Source: Ralstonia sp. 25mfcol4.1 (GTDB lineage Bacteria > Pseudomonadota > Gammaproteobacteria > Burkholderiales > Burkholderiaceae). Taken from it: 64,000 bases of DNA. The stretch spans positions 85,489 to 149,488 of the forward strand of contig NZ_FNJO01000016.1 of the NCBI RefSeq assembly GCF_900104095.1, given 5' to 3'. The notes under the pieces were generated by a model. It was given only the letters and a program-made list of their open reading frames with translations, searched no databases and had not been told where the DNA came from. Position 1 is the first letter of the stretch; each line of letters starts with the position of its first letter. This document shows, in pieces, positions 8,705-17,686 of the stretch. The position numbers and the translations under genes are program-made.

Positions 8705-9538
8705 ATGGCTGATTACGAAGGGCGCTGGAAGGCTGTGAAGGTCAGTGTGGAAGAGGGCATTGCGTGGGTGACGTTCAACCGTCCCGAGAAGCGCAACGCG
8801 ATGAACCCGACGCTGAACGCCGAGATGGTTCAGGTGCTGGAAGAGCTGGAGCTGGATGCGGACGCCAAGGTGCTGGTCCTGACCGGCGCCGGTGACGCCT
8901 GGACGGCGGGCATGGATCTGAAGGAGTACTTCCGTGAAGTGGATGCCGGCCCTGAGATCCTGCAGGAGAAAATCCGCCGCGATGCGTCGCAGTGGCAATG
9001 GCGGCTCCTGCGCATGTACAGCAAGCCGACTATCGCGATGGTCAACGGCTGGTGCTTTGGCGGCGGCTTTTCGCCGCTGGTTGCCTGCGACCTGGCAATC
9101 GCCGCGGACGAGGCCACCTTCGGCCTGTCGGAGATCAACTGGGGCATTCCGCCCGGCAACCTGGTCAGCAAGGCAATGGCCGATACGGTCGGTCACCGCA
9201 AGGCGCTGCACTACATCATGACGGGCGACACCTTCACCGGCAGCGAGGCCGCCGCGATGGGCCTGGTCAACGAGAGCGTGCCGCGCGCCCAACTGCGCGA
9301 GCACACGATCGCGCTGGCCGGAAAGCTGCTCGAGAAGAACCCGGTGGTGCTGCGGGCGGCCAAGATTGGCTTCAAGCGCAGCCGCGAACTGACGTGGGAG
9401 CAGAACGAGGACTACCTGTACGCAAAGCTCGACCAGGCCCAGCTGCGCGATCCCGAGCACGGCCGCGAGCAGGGTCTGAAGCAATTCCTCGACGACAAGT
9501 CGATCAAGCCGGGCCTGCAGGCTTACAAGCGCGCCTGA
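8705..9538 (+). CDS. ech: p-Hydroxycinnamoyl-CoA hydratase/lyase (feruloyl-CoA to vanillin)
   Basis: A 277-residue crotonase-fold enzyme. It hydrates feruloyl-, caffeoyl- or coumaroyl-CoA and splits the product by a retro-aldol step to vanillin (or the matching aldehyde) and acetyl-CoA. The family's key residues S123, E143 and Y239 are present at exactly those positions. Long blocks are characteristic of HCHL/Ech: TAGMDLKEYFREVDAGPE, VNGWCFGGGFSPLVACDL and EINWGIPPGNLVSKAMADT. The start is preceded by GAGGAGA. It is the first gene of a six-gene plus-strand operon with vdh and fcs. Confidence 0.97.
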   Translation: MADYEGRWKAVKVSVEEGIAWVTFNRPEKRNAMNPTLNAEMVQVLEELELDADAKVLVLTGAGDAWTAGMDLKEYFREVDAGPEILQEKIRRDASQWQWRLLRMYSKPTIAMVNGWCFGGGFSPLVACDLAIAADEATFGLSEINWGIPPGNLVSKAMADTVGHRKALHYIMTGDTFTGSEAAAMGLVNESVPRAQLREHTIALAGKLLEKNPVVLRAAKIGFKRSRELTWEQNEDYLYAKLDQAQLRDPEHGREQGLKQFLDDKSIKPGLQAYKRA

Positions 9539-9598
9539 CCGGCCGTCAACCCCGATCGAGACGGCGGCCCAACGAGCCGCCGCCAGGAGACAACGCTG

Positions 9599-11050
9599 AT
9601 GAACGAACTGACCATGCTGATTGGCGGGCAGGATCGGCCCGCCACCAATGGCGCCACCTTCGAACGCCGCAATCCGGTGAACGATGCCGTGGTGTCGCGC
9701 GCCCCGGCAGCCACGCTCGCGGATGCCGATGCCGCCGTCAATGCTGCCGCGGACGCCTTTCCGGGGTGGGCTGCACTACTGCCGGGCGAGCGCCGCCGCC
9801 GGCTGCTGAAGGCCGCCGACCTGATGGACCAGCGTACGCAGGACTTCATCCGCATCGGCGTGGCTGAGACCGGCGCCATGCCAAACTGGTACGGCTTCAA
9901 CGTGATGCTGGCGGCCAACATGCTGCGCGAGGCCGCCGCGATGACGACGCGTATCGAGGGCAGCGTGATTCCCTCGGACGTGCCGGGTAGTCTGGCCCTG
10001 GCAGTGCGCCAGCCGTGCGGCGTGGTGCTTGGCATTGCGCCGTGGAACGCGCCGGTGATTCTCGGCACCCGCGCCCTGGCGATGCCGCTCGCGTGCGGCA
10101 ACACGGTCGTGCTCAAGGCATCCGAGGCGTGTCCTGGCGTGCATCGCCTGATCGGGACGGTGCTGCAGGAGGCGGGGCTTGGTGACGGTGTCGTCAACGT
10201 GGTCACGAACGCGCCCGAGGATGCGGCGCAGGTGGTCGAGCGGCTGATTGCGCATCCCGCCGTGCGCCGCGTCAACTTCACCGGCTCTACCCACGTGGGC
10301 CGGATCATCGCCCAGCACGCGGCCCGGCATCTGAAGCCGGCGCTGCTGGAGCTTGGCGGCAAGGCGCCGTTGCTGGTGCTCGACGATGCGGACCTCGATG
10401 CGGCAGTCGACGCCGTGGCTTTCGGTGCCTTTTTCAACCAGGGGCAGATCTGCATGTCGACGGAGCGCGTGATCGCTGACCGCAAGATCGCCGACCGGTT
10501 CGTCGAGAAGCTGGCCGCGAAGGCGAAGACGCTGCGGGCTGGCGATCCCGCCGATCCCGCCAGCGTGCTGGGCGCGCTGATCAGCAAGGATGCCGCGCGG
10601 CGCATCGCCGCATTGGTGGAGGACGCGCGCGCGCAAGGCGCAAGCCTGCCCGTGGGTTTGCACACAGACGGCGCGATCGTGCAGCCGGTCATCGTCGACG
10701 GCATCGCGCCGGGCATGAAGCTCTACCGTGAGGAATCGTTCGGCCCGGTAGTGACGGTTGGGCGCGTGGATGGCGACGACGAGGCGGTACGCATGGCCAA
10801 CGACAGCGAATATGGCCTCTCCGCGTCGGTATTTAGCCGCGACGTGTCGCGGGCGATGTCGGTTGCCCAACGAGTCGAATCGGGCATCTGCCACATCAAC
10901 GGTCCCACCGTGCATGACGAGGCACAGATGCCGTTTGGCGGCGTCAAGGCGAGCGGCTATGGACGCTTTGGCGGCCAGGCGGCAGTGGCCGAGTTCACCG
11001 ACCTGCGCTGGATCACGATCCAGAACACCCCGCGCCACTATCCGGTCTGA
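9599..11050 (+). CDS. vdh: Vanillin dehydrogenase (aldehyde dehydrogenase family)
   Basis: A 483-residue NAD(P)-dependent aldehyde dehydrogenase that oxidises vanillin to vanillate. The catalytic Cys is C285 (FFNQGQICMSTER) and the general base is E251 (LLELGGKAPL). The NAD-binding FTGSTHVGR and the ALDH C-terminal EESFGPV are also present. It resembles the Vdh/salicylaldehyde dehydrogenase subgroup, whose typical length is ~480. It begins 60 bases after ech and is followed by fcs, which fixes its job as the second oxidation step of ferulate breakdown. Coumarate- and caffeate-derived aldehydes are likely alternative substrates. Confidence 0.94.
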   Translation: MNELTMLIGGQDRPATNGATFERRNPVNDAVVSRAPAATLADADAAVNAAADAFPGWAALLPGERRRRLLKAADLMDQRTQDFIRIGVAETGAMPNWYGFNVMLAANMLREAAAMTTRIEGSVIPSDVPGSLALAVRQPCGVVLGIAPWNAPVILGTRALAMPLACGNTVVLKASEACPGVHRLIGTVLQEAGLGDGVVNVVTNAPEDAAQVVERLIAHPAVRRVNFTGSTHVGRIIAQHAARHLKPALLELGGKAPLLVLDDADLDAAVDAVAFGAFFNQGQICMSTERVIADRKIADRFVEKLAAKAKTLRAGDPADPASVLGALISKDAARRIAALVEDARAQGASLPVGLHTDGAIVQPVIVDGIAPGMKLYREESFGPVVTVGRVDGDDEAVRMANDSEYGLSASVFSRDVSRAMSVAQRVESGICHINGPTVHDEAQMPFGGVKASGYGRFGGQAAVAEFTDLRWITIQNTPRHYPV

Positions 11051-11112
11051 ACCGGCGGCCGAGCCACATACTCCCCGCAGAGGGAGGCAACAAAACAGTG
11101 AGGAGACAGGAC

Positions 11113-13023
11113 GTGAAAAACGTCTCGACGCAAGGCCCCCCCGGCCCCGGGGGCGCTGCAGTGTCCTACCGCGACGTCGCCATTGGGCGCACGGACGCCG
11201 AGTTCTGCCGCGACGGCGACATCTGGCGCGTGCGTTCGCGGGAAGTGCTGCAGGACTATCCGGAACGGATGTCCGATTGCCTCGCCACCGGCGCCGCACG
11301 TCACCCGGCGCGCGTGCTTGCTGCGCAGCGCGGCCCCGACGGCAACTGGATCACGATCACATATGGCGAGATGCTGGCGCGTGCACGATCGATCGGGCAG
11401 GCGTTGCTGGACCGTTCGCTGAGCGCCGAGCGGCCGCTGCTGATCCTTTCCGGTAACGACCTCGAGCATCTGCAACTGGCGCTCGGCGCGCTTTGGGCTG
11501 GCGTGCCGTTTTCAGCCGTATCCCCGCAGTATTCGCTGGTCTCCGGCGACTTCGGCAAGCTCCGGCACGTGTTCGATTTGCTGACGCCCGGCCTGGTCTA
11601 CGCCGCCGATGGCCCAGCGTTCGCGCGCGCTATCGAAGTCGTGGTGCCGGCCGGCGTCGAGGTCGTGACGCGTGACGGTCATCTTCCCGGGCGCGCCGCG
11701 ACGTCGTTCGATGTGTTGGCACAGACGCGTCCCGGCAGTGTTGACGCTGCCAACGCTGAGGTTGGTCCCGATACGATCGCCAAGTTCCTCTTCACCTCCG
11801 GCTCCACGCGGCAGCCCAAGGCGGCGACGACCACGCACCGCATGCTGTGCAGCAACCAGCAAATGCTGCGGCAGGCGATGCCGGAGCTCGGCCGTGTGCC
11901 GCCGGTTCTGGTTGACTGGCTGCCCTGGAGTCATACGTTCGGCGGCAGCCACAATGTCGGCATCGTGCTCTACAACGGCGGCACGCTCTACATCGACGGC
12001 GGACGGCCGTTGCAGGGTGCCTTCGATGAAACGCTGCGCAACCTGCGCGAGATTGCGCCCACGATCTACTTCAACGTGCCGAAGGGTTGGGAGGAACTCG
12101 GCAGGGCGCTGGAACATGATGCCCGGCTGTGCGAGACGTTCTTTTCGCGCGTCAATCTCTACTTCTTCGCCGCCGCCGGCCTCTCGCAGGAGGCGTGGGA
12201 CCGGCTCGAGCGCGTCACCGAGGCGCATTGCGGACAGCGCATCCATATCATGTCCGGACTCGGCATGACGGAGACCGCACCGTCGAGCATGTTCACGACA
12301 GGCCCGGTCGCGCGCTCCGGCTATGTCGGCCTTCCTGCCGCGGGCTGCGAGCTGAAACTGGTGCCGGCCAACGGCAAGTACGAGGCCCGTTTTCGCGGGC
12401 CGCACGTCATGCCGGGTTACTGGCGCGCGGAGGCGGACCCCGAGCGGCAGGTGTTCGATGAGGAAGGCTACTACTGCACTGGCGATGCACTGCGCTTTGT
12501 CGATCCCGAGCGGCCGGCGCTTGGTTTCCAGTTCGACGGGCGCATTGCCGAGGACTTCAAGCTCAGCACCGGCACGTTTGTGAGTGTCGGGCCGCTGCGC
12601 GCGCGGGCGATCGGGGCCGGAGCCCCTTTCGTCCAGGACGTGGTGATCGCGGGCGCGGACCGAGACGAGATCGGTCTACTCGTCTTTCCGCAAATGGCGG
12701 AATGCCGCCGCCTGGCCGGCCTGCCTGCGGACACGGGCACGCGGGAAGTGCTGGCGTCCGCGCCGGTACGCGAAGCCTTCGCGGCGATGCTGCGCAAGCT
12801 CGACCTCACTGCCACGGGCAGCGCCACGCGCGTCAGGCGGCTGCTGTTGCTCGAAGCGGCGCCGTCGCTCGATGACGGCGAACTGACCGACAAGGGCTCG
12901 ATCAACCAGCGTGCCGTGCTTACGCGCCGCGCTGCGCTTGTCGACGTGCTTTACGACGACGCCGGCCGCGATAGCCGCGTGATCCGTTTGCAGGAAGCCG
13001 CGCCGCAGAGCCGGCAAGCATGA
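11113..13023 (+). CDS. fcs: Feruloyl-CoA synthetase
   Basis: A 636-residue AMP-forming acyl-CoA ligase that activates ferulate and other hydroxycinnamates with ATP and CoA. The P-loop-like FLFTSGSTRQPKAATTTHRM, the DWLPWSHTFGGSHNVGIVL block and the GLGMTETAPS motif are the pattern of Fcs enzymes. A GTG start at 11113 is preferred because AGGAG lies eight bases upstream; another in-frame GTG at 11098 precedes that ribosome-binding site. It is third in the operon after ech and vdh, although it performs the first step of the pathway. The porin gene follows after 46 bases. Confidence 0.94.
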   Translation: MKNVSTQGPPGPGGAAVSYRDVAIGRTDAEFCRDGDIWRVRSREVLQDYPERMSDCLATGAARHPARVLAAQRGPDGNWITITYGEMLARARSIGQALLDRSLSAERPLLILSGNDLEHLQLALGALWAGVPFSAVSPQYSLVSGDFGKLRHVFDLLTPGLVYAADGPAFARAIEVVVPAGVEVVTRDGHLPGRAATSFDVLAQTRPGSVDAANAEVGPDTIAKFLFTSGSTRQPKAATTTHRMLCSNQQMLRQAMPELGRVPPVLVDWLPWSHTFGGSHNVGIVLYNGGTLYIDGGRPLQGAFDETLRNLREIAPTIYFNVPKGWEELGRALEHDARLCETFFSRVNLYFFAAAGLSQEAWDRLERVTEAHCGQRIHIMSGLGMTETAPSSMFTTGPVARSGYVGLPAAGCELKLVPANGKYEARFRGPHVMPGYWRAEADPERQVFDEEGYYCTGDALRFVDPERPALGFQFDGRIAEDFKLSTGTFVSVGPLRARAIGAGAPFVQDVVIAGADRDEIGLLVFPQMAECRRLAGLPADTGTREVLASAPVREAFAAMLRKLDLTATGSATRVRRLLLLEAAPSLDDGELTDKGSINQRAVLTRRAALVDVLYDDAGRDSRVIRLQEAAPQSRQA

Positions 13024-13069
13024 CAGCAGCAACGCCGACACGATCGGCCATGACAAGAGGAGACAACAG

Positions 13070-14173
13070 ATGAAATTTGGACGGGCAGGTCTCGCAGTGC
13101 TGGCGGCAGCGCCGGCAATCGCGGGCGCGCAATCGGTGACGCTCTATGGCGTCGTCGATACCGGCGTCGAGTACGTCAACAACATCGGCACCGCGAAGAA
13201 CAGTGTGGTGCGTATGCCAACGCTGACCGGCACGGTGCCGTCGCGCTGGGGGATACGCGGCAGCGAGGATCTCGGTGGCGGCCTGAAAGGCGTGTTCGTG
13301 CTCGAGTCCGGGTTCACGCCCGACGCCGGCGCGTCGGGCCAGGGTGGGCGTCTGTTCGGACGACAGGCGCTGGTGGGGCTCTCGGGGCCCTGGGGCCAGG
13401 TCGGGGTCGGCCGCCAGTACACGATGCTGTTCTGGGCGACGCTGGACGCCGACATTCTTGGCCCGAACGTCTATGCTTCCGGCTCGCTCGACAGCTACCT
13501 GCCGAATGCCCGCGCGGACAACGCGGTCGCATACAAGGGCACGTTCAACGGACTGACGGTGGGGGCGACCTACAGCTTCGGCCGCGACACGGTCAATGCC
13601 GGACCGAGCCCGACGGGCCAGAACTGTGCCGGCGAAAACCCGGCGGACAAACGGGCGTGCCGCGAATGGTCGGCGATGCTGCTGTACGAATTCAAGGGGC
13701 TTGGTCCGACGATTGGGCTGTCCGCCGCCTACGACTCGTTGCGGGGTGGTCCCGGTGCGTTCGGCGGCCTCACAAGCAGCAGTTTCACGGACGACCGCCT
13801 GTTTCTTGGCGGCTACGCAATCTTTTCCCAGACCAAGGTCGGCCTCGGCTGGATTCGGCGCGACAATGACGGCAGCCCCACGCCGCGCAGCGACATGATC
13901 TACGGCGGCGTCTCTCACGACGTGACCCCGGCTTTCAATGTCGCCGGACAAGTCTATTACTACAAGTTCCACAACAGCGATAACAAGGCGATGCTCTACG
14001 CGCTGCGCGGCACCTACGCGTTCTCGAAGCGCACGTCCGTCTACGCGACAGCCGGCTACATCAATAACAGCGGCCAACTGACCCTTTCGGTCAGTGGCGG
14101 CGCCACGGGGTCCAATACCGGCCCGGGCGGCCAGCAGTTCGGTGTGATGACCGGCATCAAGCATATCTTCTGA
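13070..14173 (+). CDS. Gram-negative porin (Burkholderiales OmpC/Omp32-like)
   Basis: A 367-residue outer-membrane general porin. A short signal peptide (cleavage probably after AIAGA) is followed by QSVTLYGVVDTGVEYV, the standard first beta strand of beta-proteobacterial porins. Family motifs WGIRGSEDLGGGLKGVFVLESGF, FGRQALVGLSG and a C-terminal aromatic (KHIF) for BAM recognition are present. An extended loop includes a Cys pair (NCAGENPADKRAC). It is embedded in the ferulate operon between fcs and a Bug binding protein, so it likely serves uptake of phenolic acids across the outer membrane. Porin specificity cannot be deduced from sequence alone. Confidence 0.93.
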   Translation: MKFGRAGLAVLAAAPAIAGAQSVTLYGVVDTGVEYVNNIGTAKNSVVRMPTLTGTVPSRWGIRGSEDLGGGLKGVFVLESGFTPDAGASGQGGRLFGRQALVGLSGPWGQVGVGRQYTMLFWATLDADILGPNVYASGSLDSYLPNARADNAVAYKGTFNGLTVGATYSFGRDTVNAGPSPTGQNCAGENPADKRACREWSAMLLYEFKGLGPTIGLSAAYDSLRGGPGAFGGLTSSSFTDDRLFLGGYAIFSQTKVGLGWIRRDNDGSPTPRSDMIYGGVSHDVTPAFNVAGQVYYYKFHNSDNKAMLYALRGTYAFSKRTSVYATAGYINNSGQLTLSVSGGATGSNTGPGGQQFGVMTGIKHIF

Positions 14174-14262
14174 CCTCCGCCTGCAAGAGGCAGACCAGGG
14201 CGCCAAGAGGCGGCGACGAGATACGCCAGGGCGCCCGATACACGACAACGAGGAGACAAGTC

Positions 14263-15252
14263 ATGACAACACGCCGCGATCTTCTTCAGGCGTTGATGGC
14301 CGCATCCGCATGCGGTGCGCTGTCGCCCCTGGCCGCGCTCGCCCAGGCGGTCCAGCAGGCGAAGGTACTCTATGGTTTTCCGGCCGGCAGCGTGGGCGAC
14401 CAGGTTGCCCGGCGGGTCGGCGAGAAATTCGCCAACACGGCGTTCTCGCGCAGCGGCGCGGTGGTGGATAACCGCCCCGGCGCGGGCGGGCGTATCGCGC
14501 TCGAACTGCTGAAAGCATCCCCGGCCGACGGTAGCGTGCTTGCGCTCTCGCAAGCATCGGCGCTGTCGACTTATCCGCATGTCTATACGAAGCTCAGCTA
14601 TTCGGCGGCGGACTTCGCACCGATCTCCACGGCCGCATACATGACGTTTGCGCTCGCCGTGGGACCGGCGGTGCCCGCCAATGTGCGGACTGTGAAGGAC
14701 TACATCGCGTGGGCGAAGGCTCACCCAGCGGACGCCAACTACGGCTCGCCGGGCGCGGGATCGACACCCCATTTCGTCGGTGCGCTGTTTGGGCTTAACG
14801 CGGGCCTGGACTTGCGCCACGTGCCCTATCGTGGCTCGCTGCCCGCGGTCAACGACGTGGTGGCCGGGCAGATCGCCTCGAGTTTCACGCTGACTGGCGA
14901 TTACCTGCCATTCGTCAAGAGCGGCAAGCTGCGTGTACTGGCCACTTCAGGTGCCACGCGGGCGCCATACCTGCCGGAAGTGCCCACGTTTGCGGAACTT
15001 GGCTATCCCGAAGTGGTTGCCGACGAGTGGTTCGGTTTTCTGGCGCCGGCCAGGACGCCGCCAGCCGTTCTATCCGCGGCAGGCGCCGCGATCAACCAGG
15101 CGCTCAAGGACCCGGCCATCGTCGATGGCTTCCTCTCGATTGGTCTCGTGGCGAAAGGCTCGTCATCCGACGACATGAAGCGCGCGATGGACGCCGAGTA
15201 CCGCAAGTGGGGTCTGCTCGTGAAGAAGGTCGGCTTCACGGCCGAATCCTGA
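14263..15252 (+). CDS. Bug-family (TctC-like) periplasmic solute-binding protein
   Basis: A 329-residue extracytoplasmic binding protein of the Bug family, greatly expanded in Bordetella and Cupriavidus. It has a Tat-like N-terminus (TTRRDLLQALMAASACGA) and a signal peptide ending near ALAQA. Family blocks are GFPAGSVGDQVARRVGE, VDNRPGAGGRIA and the GSPGAGSTPHFVGALF loop that binds carboxylates. No TctA/TctB membrane partner is nearby, which is usual for Bug proteins. Placed in the ferulate operon after the porin, it may bind a phenolic acid for uptake or sensing. Confidence 0.92.
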   Translation: MTTRRDLLQALMAASACGALSPLAALAQAVQQAKVLYGFPAGSVGDQVARRVGEKFANTAFSRSGAVVDNRPGAGGRIALELLKASPADGSVLALSQASALSTYPHVYTKLSYSAADFAPISTAAYMTFALAVGPAVPANVRTVKDYIAWAKAHPADANYGSPGAGSTPHFVGALFGLNAGLDLRHVPYRGSLPAVNDVVAGQIASSFTLTGDYLPFVKSGKLRVLATSGATRAPYLPEVPTFAELGYPEVVADEWFGFLAPARTPPAVLSAAGAAINQALKDPAIVDGFLSIGLVAKGSSSDDMKRAMDAEYRKWGLLVKKVGFTAES

Positions 15253-15268
15253 TGGCGCCCCGGAGTCC

Positions 15269-16132
15269 ATGATGGATCACCAGAACCTTGTCGCGATCGA
15301 CTTCCATACGCATGCGGAAGTCAGTTGCTGGAACCCGTTCGACAACTACGGCGAGGAGTACGATGCCGCCGCCGACAAATACTTCGGCAACAAGCGCCGG
15401 CCGACGATCGAAGAAACTGTCGCCTATTACCGTGAGCGCAGAATCGGCCTGATCATGTTCACGGTGGACAGCGAGTCGAACCTTGGTCGGCGCCGGATCC
15501 CCAACGAAGAAATCGCTGCGGCGGCGAAGGCCAATGGCGACATCATGATGGCCTTCGCCAGCATTGACCCTCACAAGGGAAAGTTCGGCGCGCGCGAAGC
15601 GCGCAGGCTGATCGAGGAACACGGTGTGAAGGGCTTCAAGTTCCATCCGACCGTGCAGGGTTTTCATCCGAACGACAGGATGGCGTGGCCAATCTATGAG
15701 GTCATCAACGGGCACGGCCTGCCCGCGATCTTTCATACAGGACACAGCGGCATCGGTTCCGGCATGCGTTGCGGTGGCGGGCTGCGGCTCGAGTACAGCA
15801 ATCCAATGCACCTGGACGACGTGGCGATTGCATTTCCCGACATGCAGATCGTGATGGCGCACCCGAGCTTCCCGTGGCAGGACGAGGCGATCAGCGTGGC
15901 GATGCACAAGCCTAACGTATGGATTGACCTGTCCGGCTGGAGTCCGAAGTACTTTCCACCGCAGCTTGTGCGCTACGCCAACACGTTGCTCAAGGACCGG
16001 GTGCTGTTCGGCAGCGATTTCCCGCTGATCACCCCGGAACGGTGGATGGATGACTTCAGGCAGGCCGGATTCCGTCCCGAGGTGATGCCTGGCATTCTGA
16101 AGGACAACGCCGTCCGGTTGCTGGGGCTTTGA
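15269..16132 (+). CDS. Amidohydrolase-2 family protein in the ferulate operon
   Basis: A 287-residue TIM-barrel metalloenzyme with a complete motif set: DFHTHAE (HxH), GFKFHPTVQGF, FHTGHSG, MAHPSFPW and FGSDFPL. It is related in fold, not closely in sequence, to the two amidohydrolases at 6.4-8.3 kb. Its start follows the Bug gene by 17 bases; the second ATG at 15272 has the better GGAG spacing. It is the last gene of the plus-strand ferulate operon. Known relatives decarboxylate or hydrolyse aromatic acids (5-carboxyvanillate and gamma-resorcylate decarboxylases). It is not part of the standard ferulate-to-vanillate route, so its substrate here is unknown. Confidence 0.9.
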   Translation: MMDHQNLVAIDFHTHAEVSCWNPFDNYGEEYDAAADKYFGNKRRPTIEETVAYYRERRIGLIMFTVDSESNLGRRRIPNEEIAAAAKANGDIMMAFASIDPHKGKFGAREARRLIEEHGVKGFKFHPTVQGFHPNDRMAWPIYEVINGHGLPAIFHTGHSGIGSGMRCGGGLRLEYSNPMHLDDVAIAFPDMQIVMAHPSFPWQDEAISVAMHKPNVWIDLSGWSPKYFPPQLVRYANTLLKDRVLFGSDFPLITPERWMDDFRQAGFRPEVMPGILKDNAVRLLGL

Positions 16133-16268
16133 CGGCGCGGCGCATTGCGAAGAGCGTCCGGACGCGCATTTCTCTCGCGCACTACCTTCGGCACGCAGGC
16201 CTGGACCGGGCTGCGTGCCGCTGTCGTTGAGATAGCCGGCACGCGGCCGGTATCGGGTCAGTCGCGGA

Positions 16269-17606
16269 TCAGTGCGCGCCGACCCGCACGGGTTGGCCAA
16301 CGGCCGCTGTCAGGCGCCCGAGCAGGCCTACGCTGGCAATTGCCACCAGCAGCGGGATCGCAAACACATAGTACAGATGCGCCGAAGGCCAGCCCGCATC
16401 CAGCAGCGACCCCGCCACGAGCGGCGCAAGCACCGCGCCGAATCGCCCCATGCCAATCGACCAGCCCATGCCCGTGGTGCGCGTCTGCGCCGGGTACAGA
16501 ATCGGTGCGTAGGCATAGAGACCGACCATGCAGCCAAAGATCCCGGCGCCAATCAGGACCGCCAGCGCCAGTGCCGGCGCGAGCGTGCTCGCGTACAGGC
16601 CAAAGGCGATCATCATCAGCGCGGTCAGGATGAAGCAGCTCCACAGCAGCGGCCGCAGTCCGATGCGCGCGGAGAGGAACGCGAACGCTGTGCCGCCGAC
16701 GATGCCGCCCACGTTGAGCAGCACCCCGCCCGTGATGCCCTGCTGCGCGGACATTCCCGCAGCCACAAGGAGCTTTGGCGTCCATGAGAGCACGAAGTAG
16801 AAGGTGAACATCACGAGGAAAAACGACATCCAGATCATCAGCGTCTGCATGGCCAGGCTGCCTCGGAAGAGGCTGCGCACGTCGCCTGCTTCCCGCGCTT
16901 GCGTTGCCTCGATGGCGGGTAACGCGGCGACCGATGGGCGTCCCATGCGCGCGAGGAGCCGGTTGAGCTTGTCGAGCGCACCCTCGGGGCGCCGGGCGAT
17001 CAGGAAATCGAGCGATTCCGGCAGGCGCGCAAGCACTACCGGGACCATCGCCAGCGTGACGAGGCCGCCAAACACGAACACGCTGCGCCAGCCGTAATGC
17101 GTGAGCAGTACGCCGGCGATAGCACCGCCGATTGTCGCGCCAACCGGATAACCCGTCGCCTGCAGCACGATTGCCGTGCTGCGCCACTTGTCGGACGCGT
17201 ACTCGCCCGTGATCACGTTGATGCTGGCAAGCATCCCCCCGATGCCGAGCCCTGTCACGGCGCGCAGCGCCGCAAGCTGCGGCACGTTTTGCGCGAGCGC
17301 CGAGCACAGCATGCCGGCCGAGATCGTCCCCAGGCAAATCAGGATCAGCGGTCGGCGGCCGATGCGGTCCGCCCACGGCGCGAGGAACAGCGAACCGGCA
17401 GCCATGCCGAACAGGCCGGCGGAGAGCAGTACGCCGACCTCCTTGCCGGTCAGGTGCCAATCGGTGGAAATGTGCGATGCCGTGAAGGCCATCGCGAGCA
17501 CATCGAACCCGTCGAGCATGTTGAGTACGATGCAGATGGCAATCGCCATCACCTGGGCAGGGCTCATCGTGCCGCGGTTGATGGTTTCCCTGATCTCTGG
17601 CAGCAT
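16269..17606 (-). CDS. Aromatic acid:H+ symporter (AAHS-family MFS)
   Basis: A 445-residue 12-helix major facilitator transporter of the AAHS group (PcaK, VanK, BenK). The family signature LNMLDGFDVLAMAFT in helix 1 contains the essential Asp. The cytoplasmic loop motif is LAPWADRIGRRPLIL, and the second-half copy is FLSARIGLRPLL. The start MLPEIRETI is preceded by a strong AAGGAGG. It lies 80 bases downstream of vanB on the same strand, so vanillate or protocatechuate is the likely cargo. It faces the end of the ferulate operon tail to tail. Confidence 0.94.
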   Translation of the reverse strand: MLPEIRETINRGTMSPAQVMAIAICIVLNMLDGFDVLAMAFTASHISTDWHLTGKEVGVLLSAGLFGMAAGSLFLAPWADRIGRRPLILICLGTISAGMLCSALAQNVPQLAALRAVTGLGIGGMLASINVITGEYASDKWRSTAIVLQATGYPVGATIGGAIAGVLLTHYGWRSVFVFGGLVTLAMVPVVLARLPESLDFLIARRPEGALDKLNRLLARMGRPSVAALPAIEATQAREAGDVRSLFRGSLAMQTLMIWMSFFLVMFTFYFVLSWTPKLLVAAGMSAQQGITGGVLLNVGGIVGGTAFAFLSARIGLRPLLWSCFILTALMMIAFGLYASTLAPALALAVLIGAGIFGCMVGLYAYAPILYPAQTRTTGMGWSIGMGRFGAVLAPLVAGSLLDAGWPSAHLYYVFAIPLLVAIASVGLLGRLTAAVGQPVRVGAH

Positions 17607-17686
17607 TTGTCTACCTCCTTGTATTTGTTGAGTACCGCCACGGACGGGCGGCTTTTCGGGGTACGGCGTCTTGCAAAACAGCGCGG

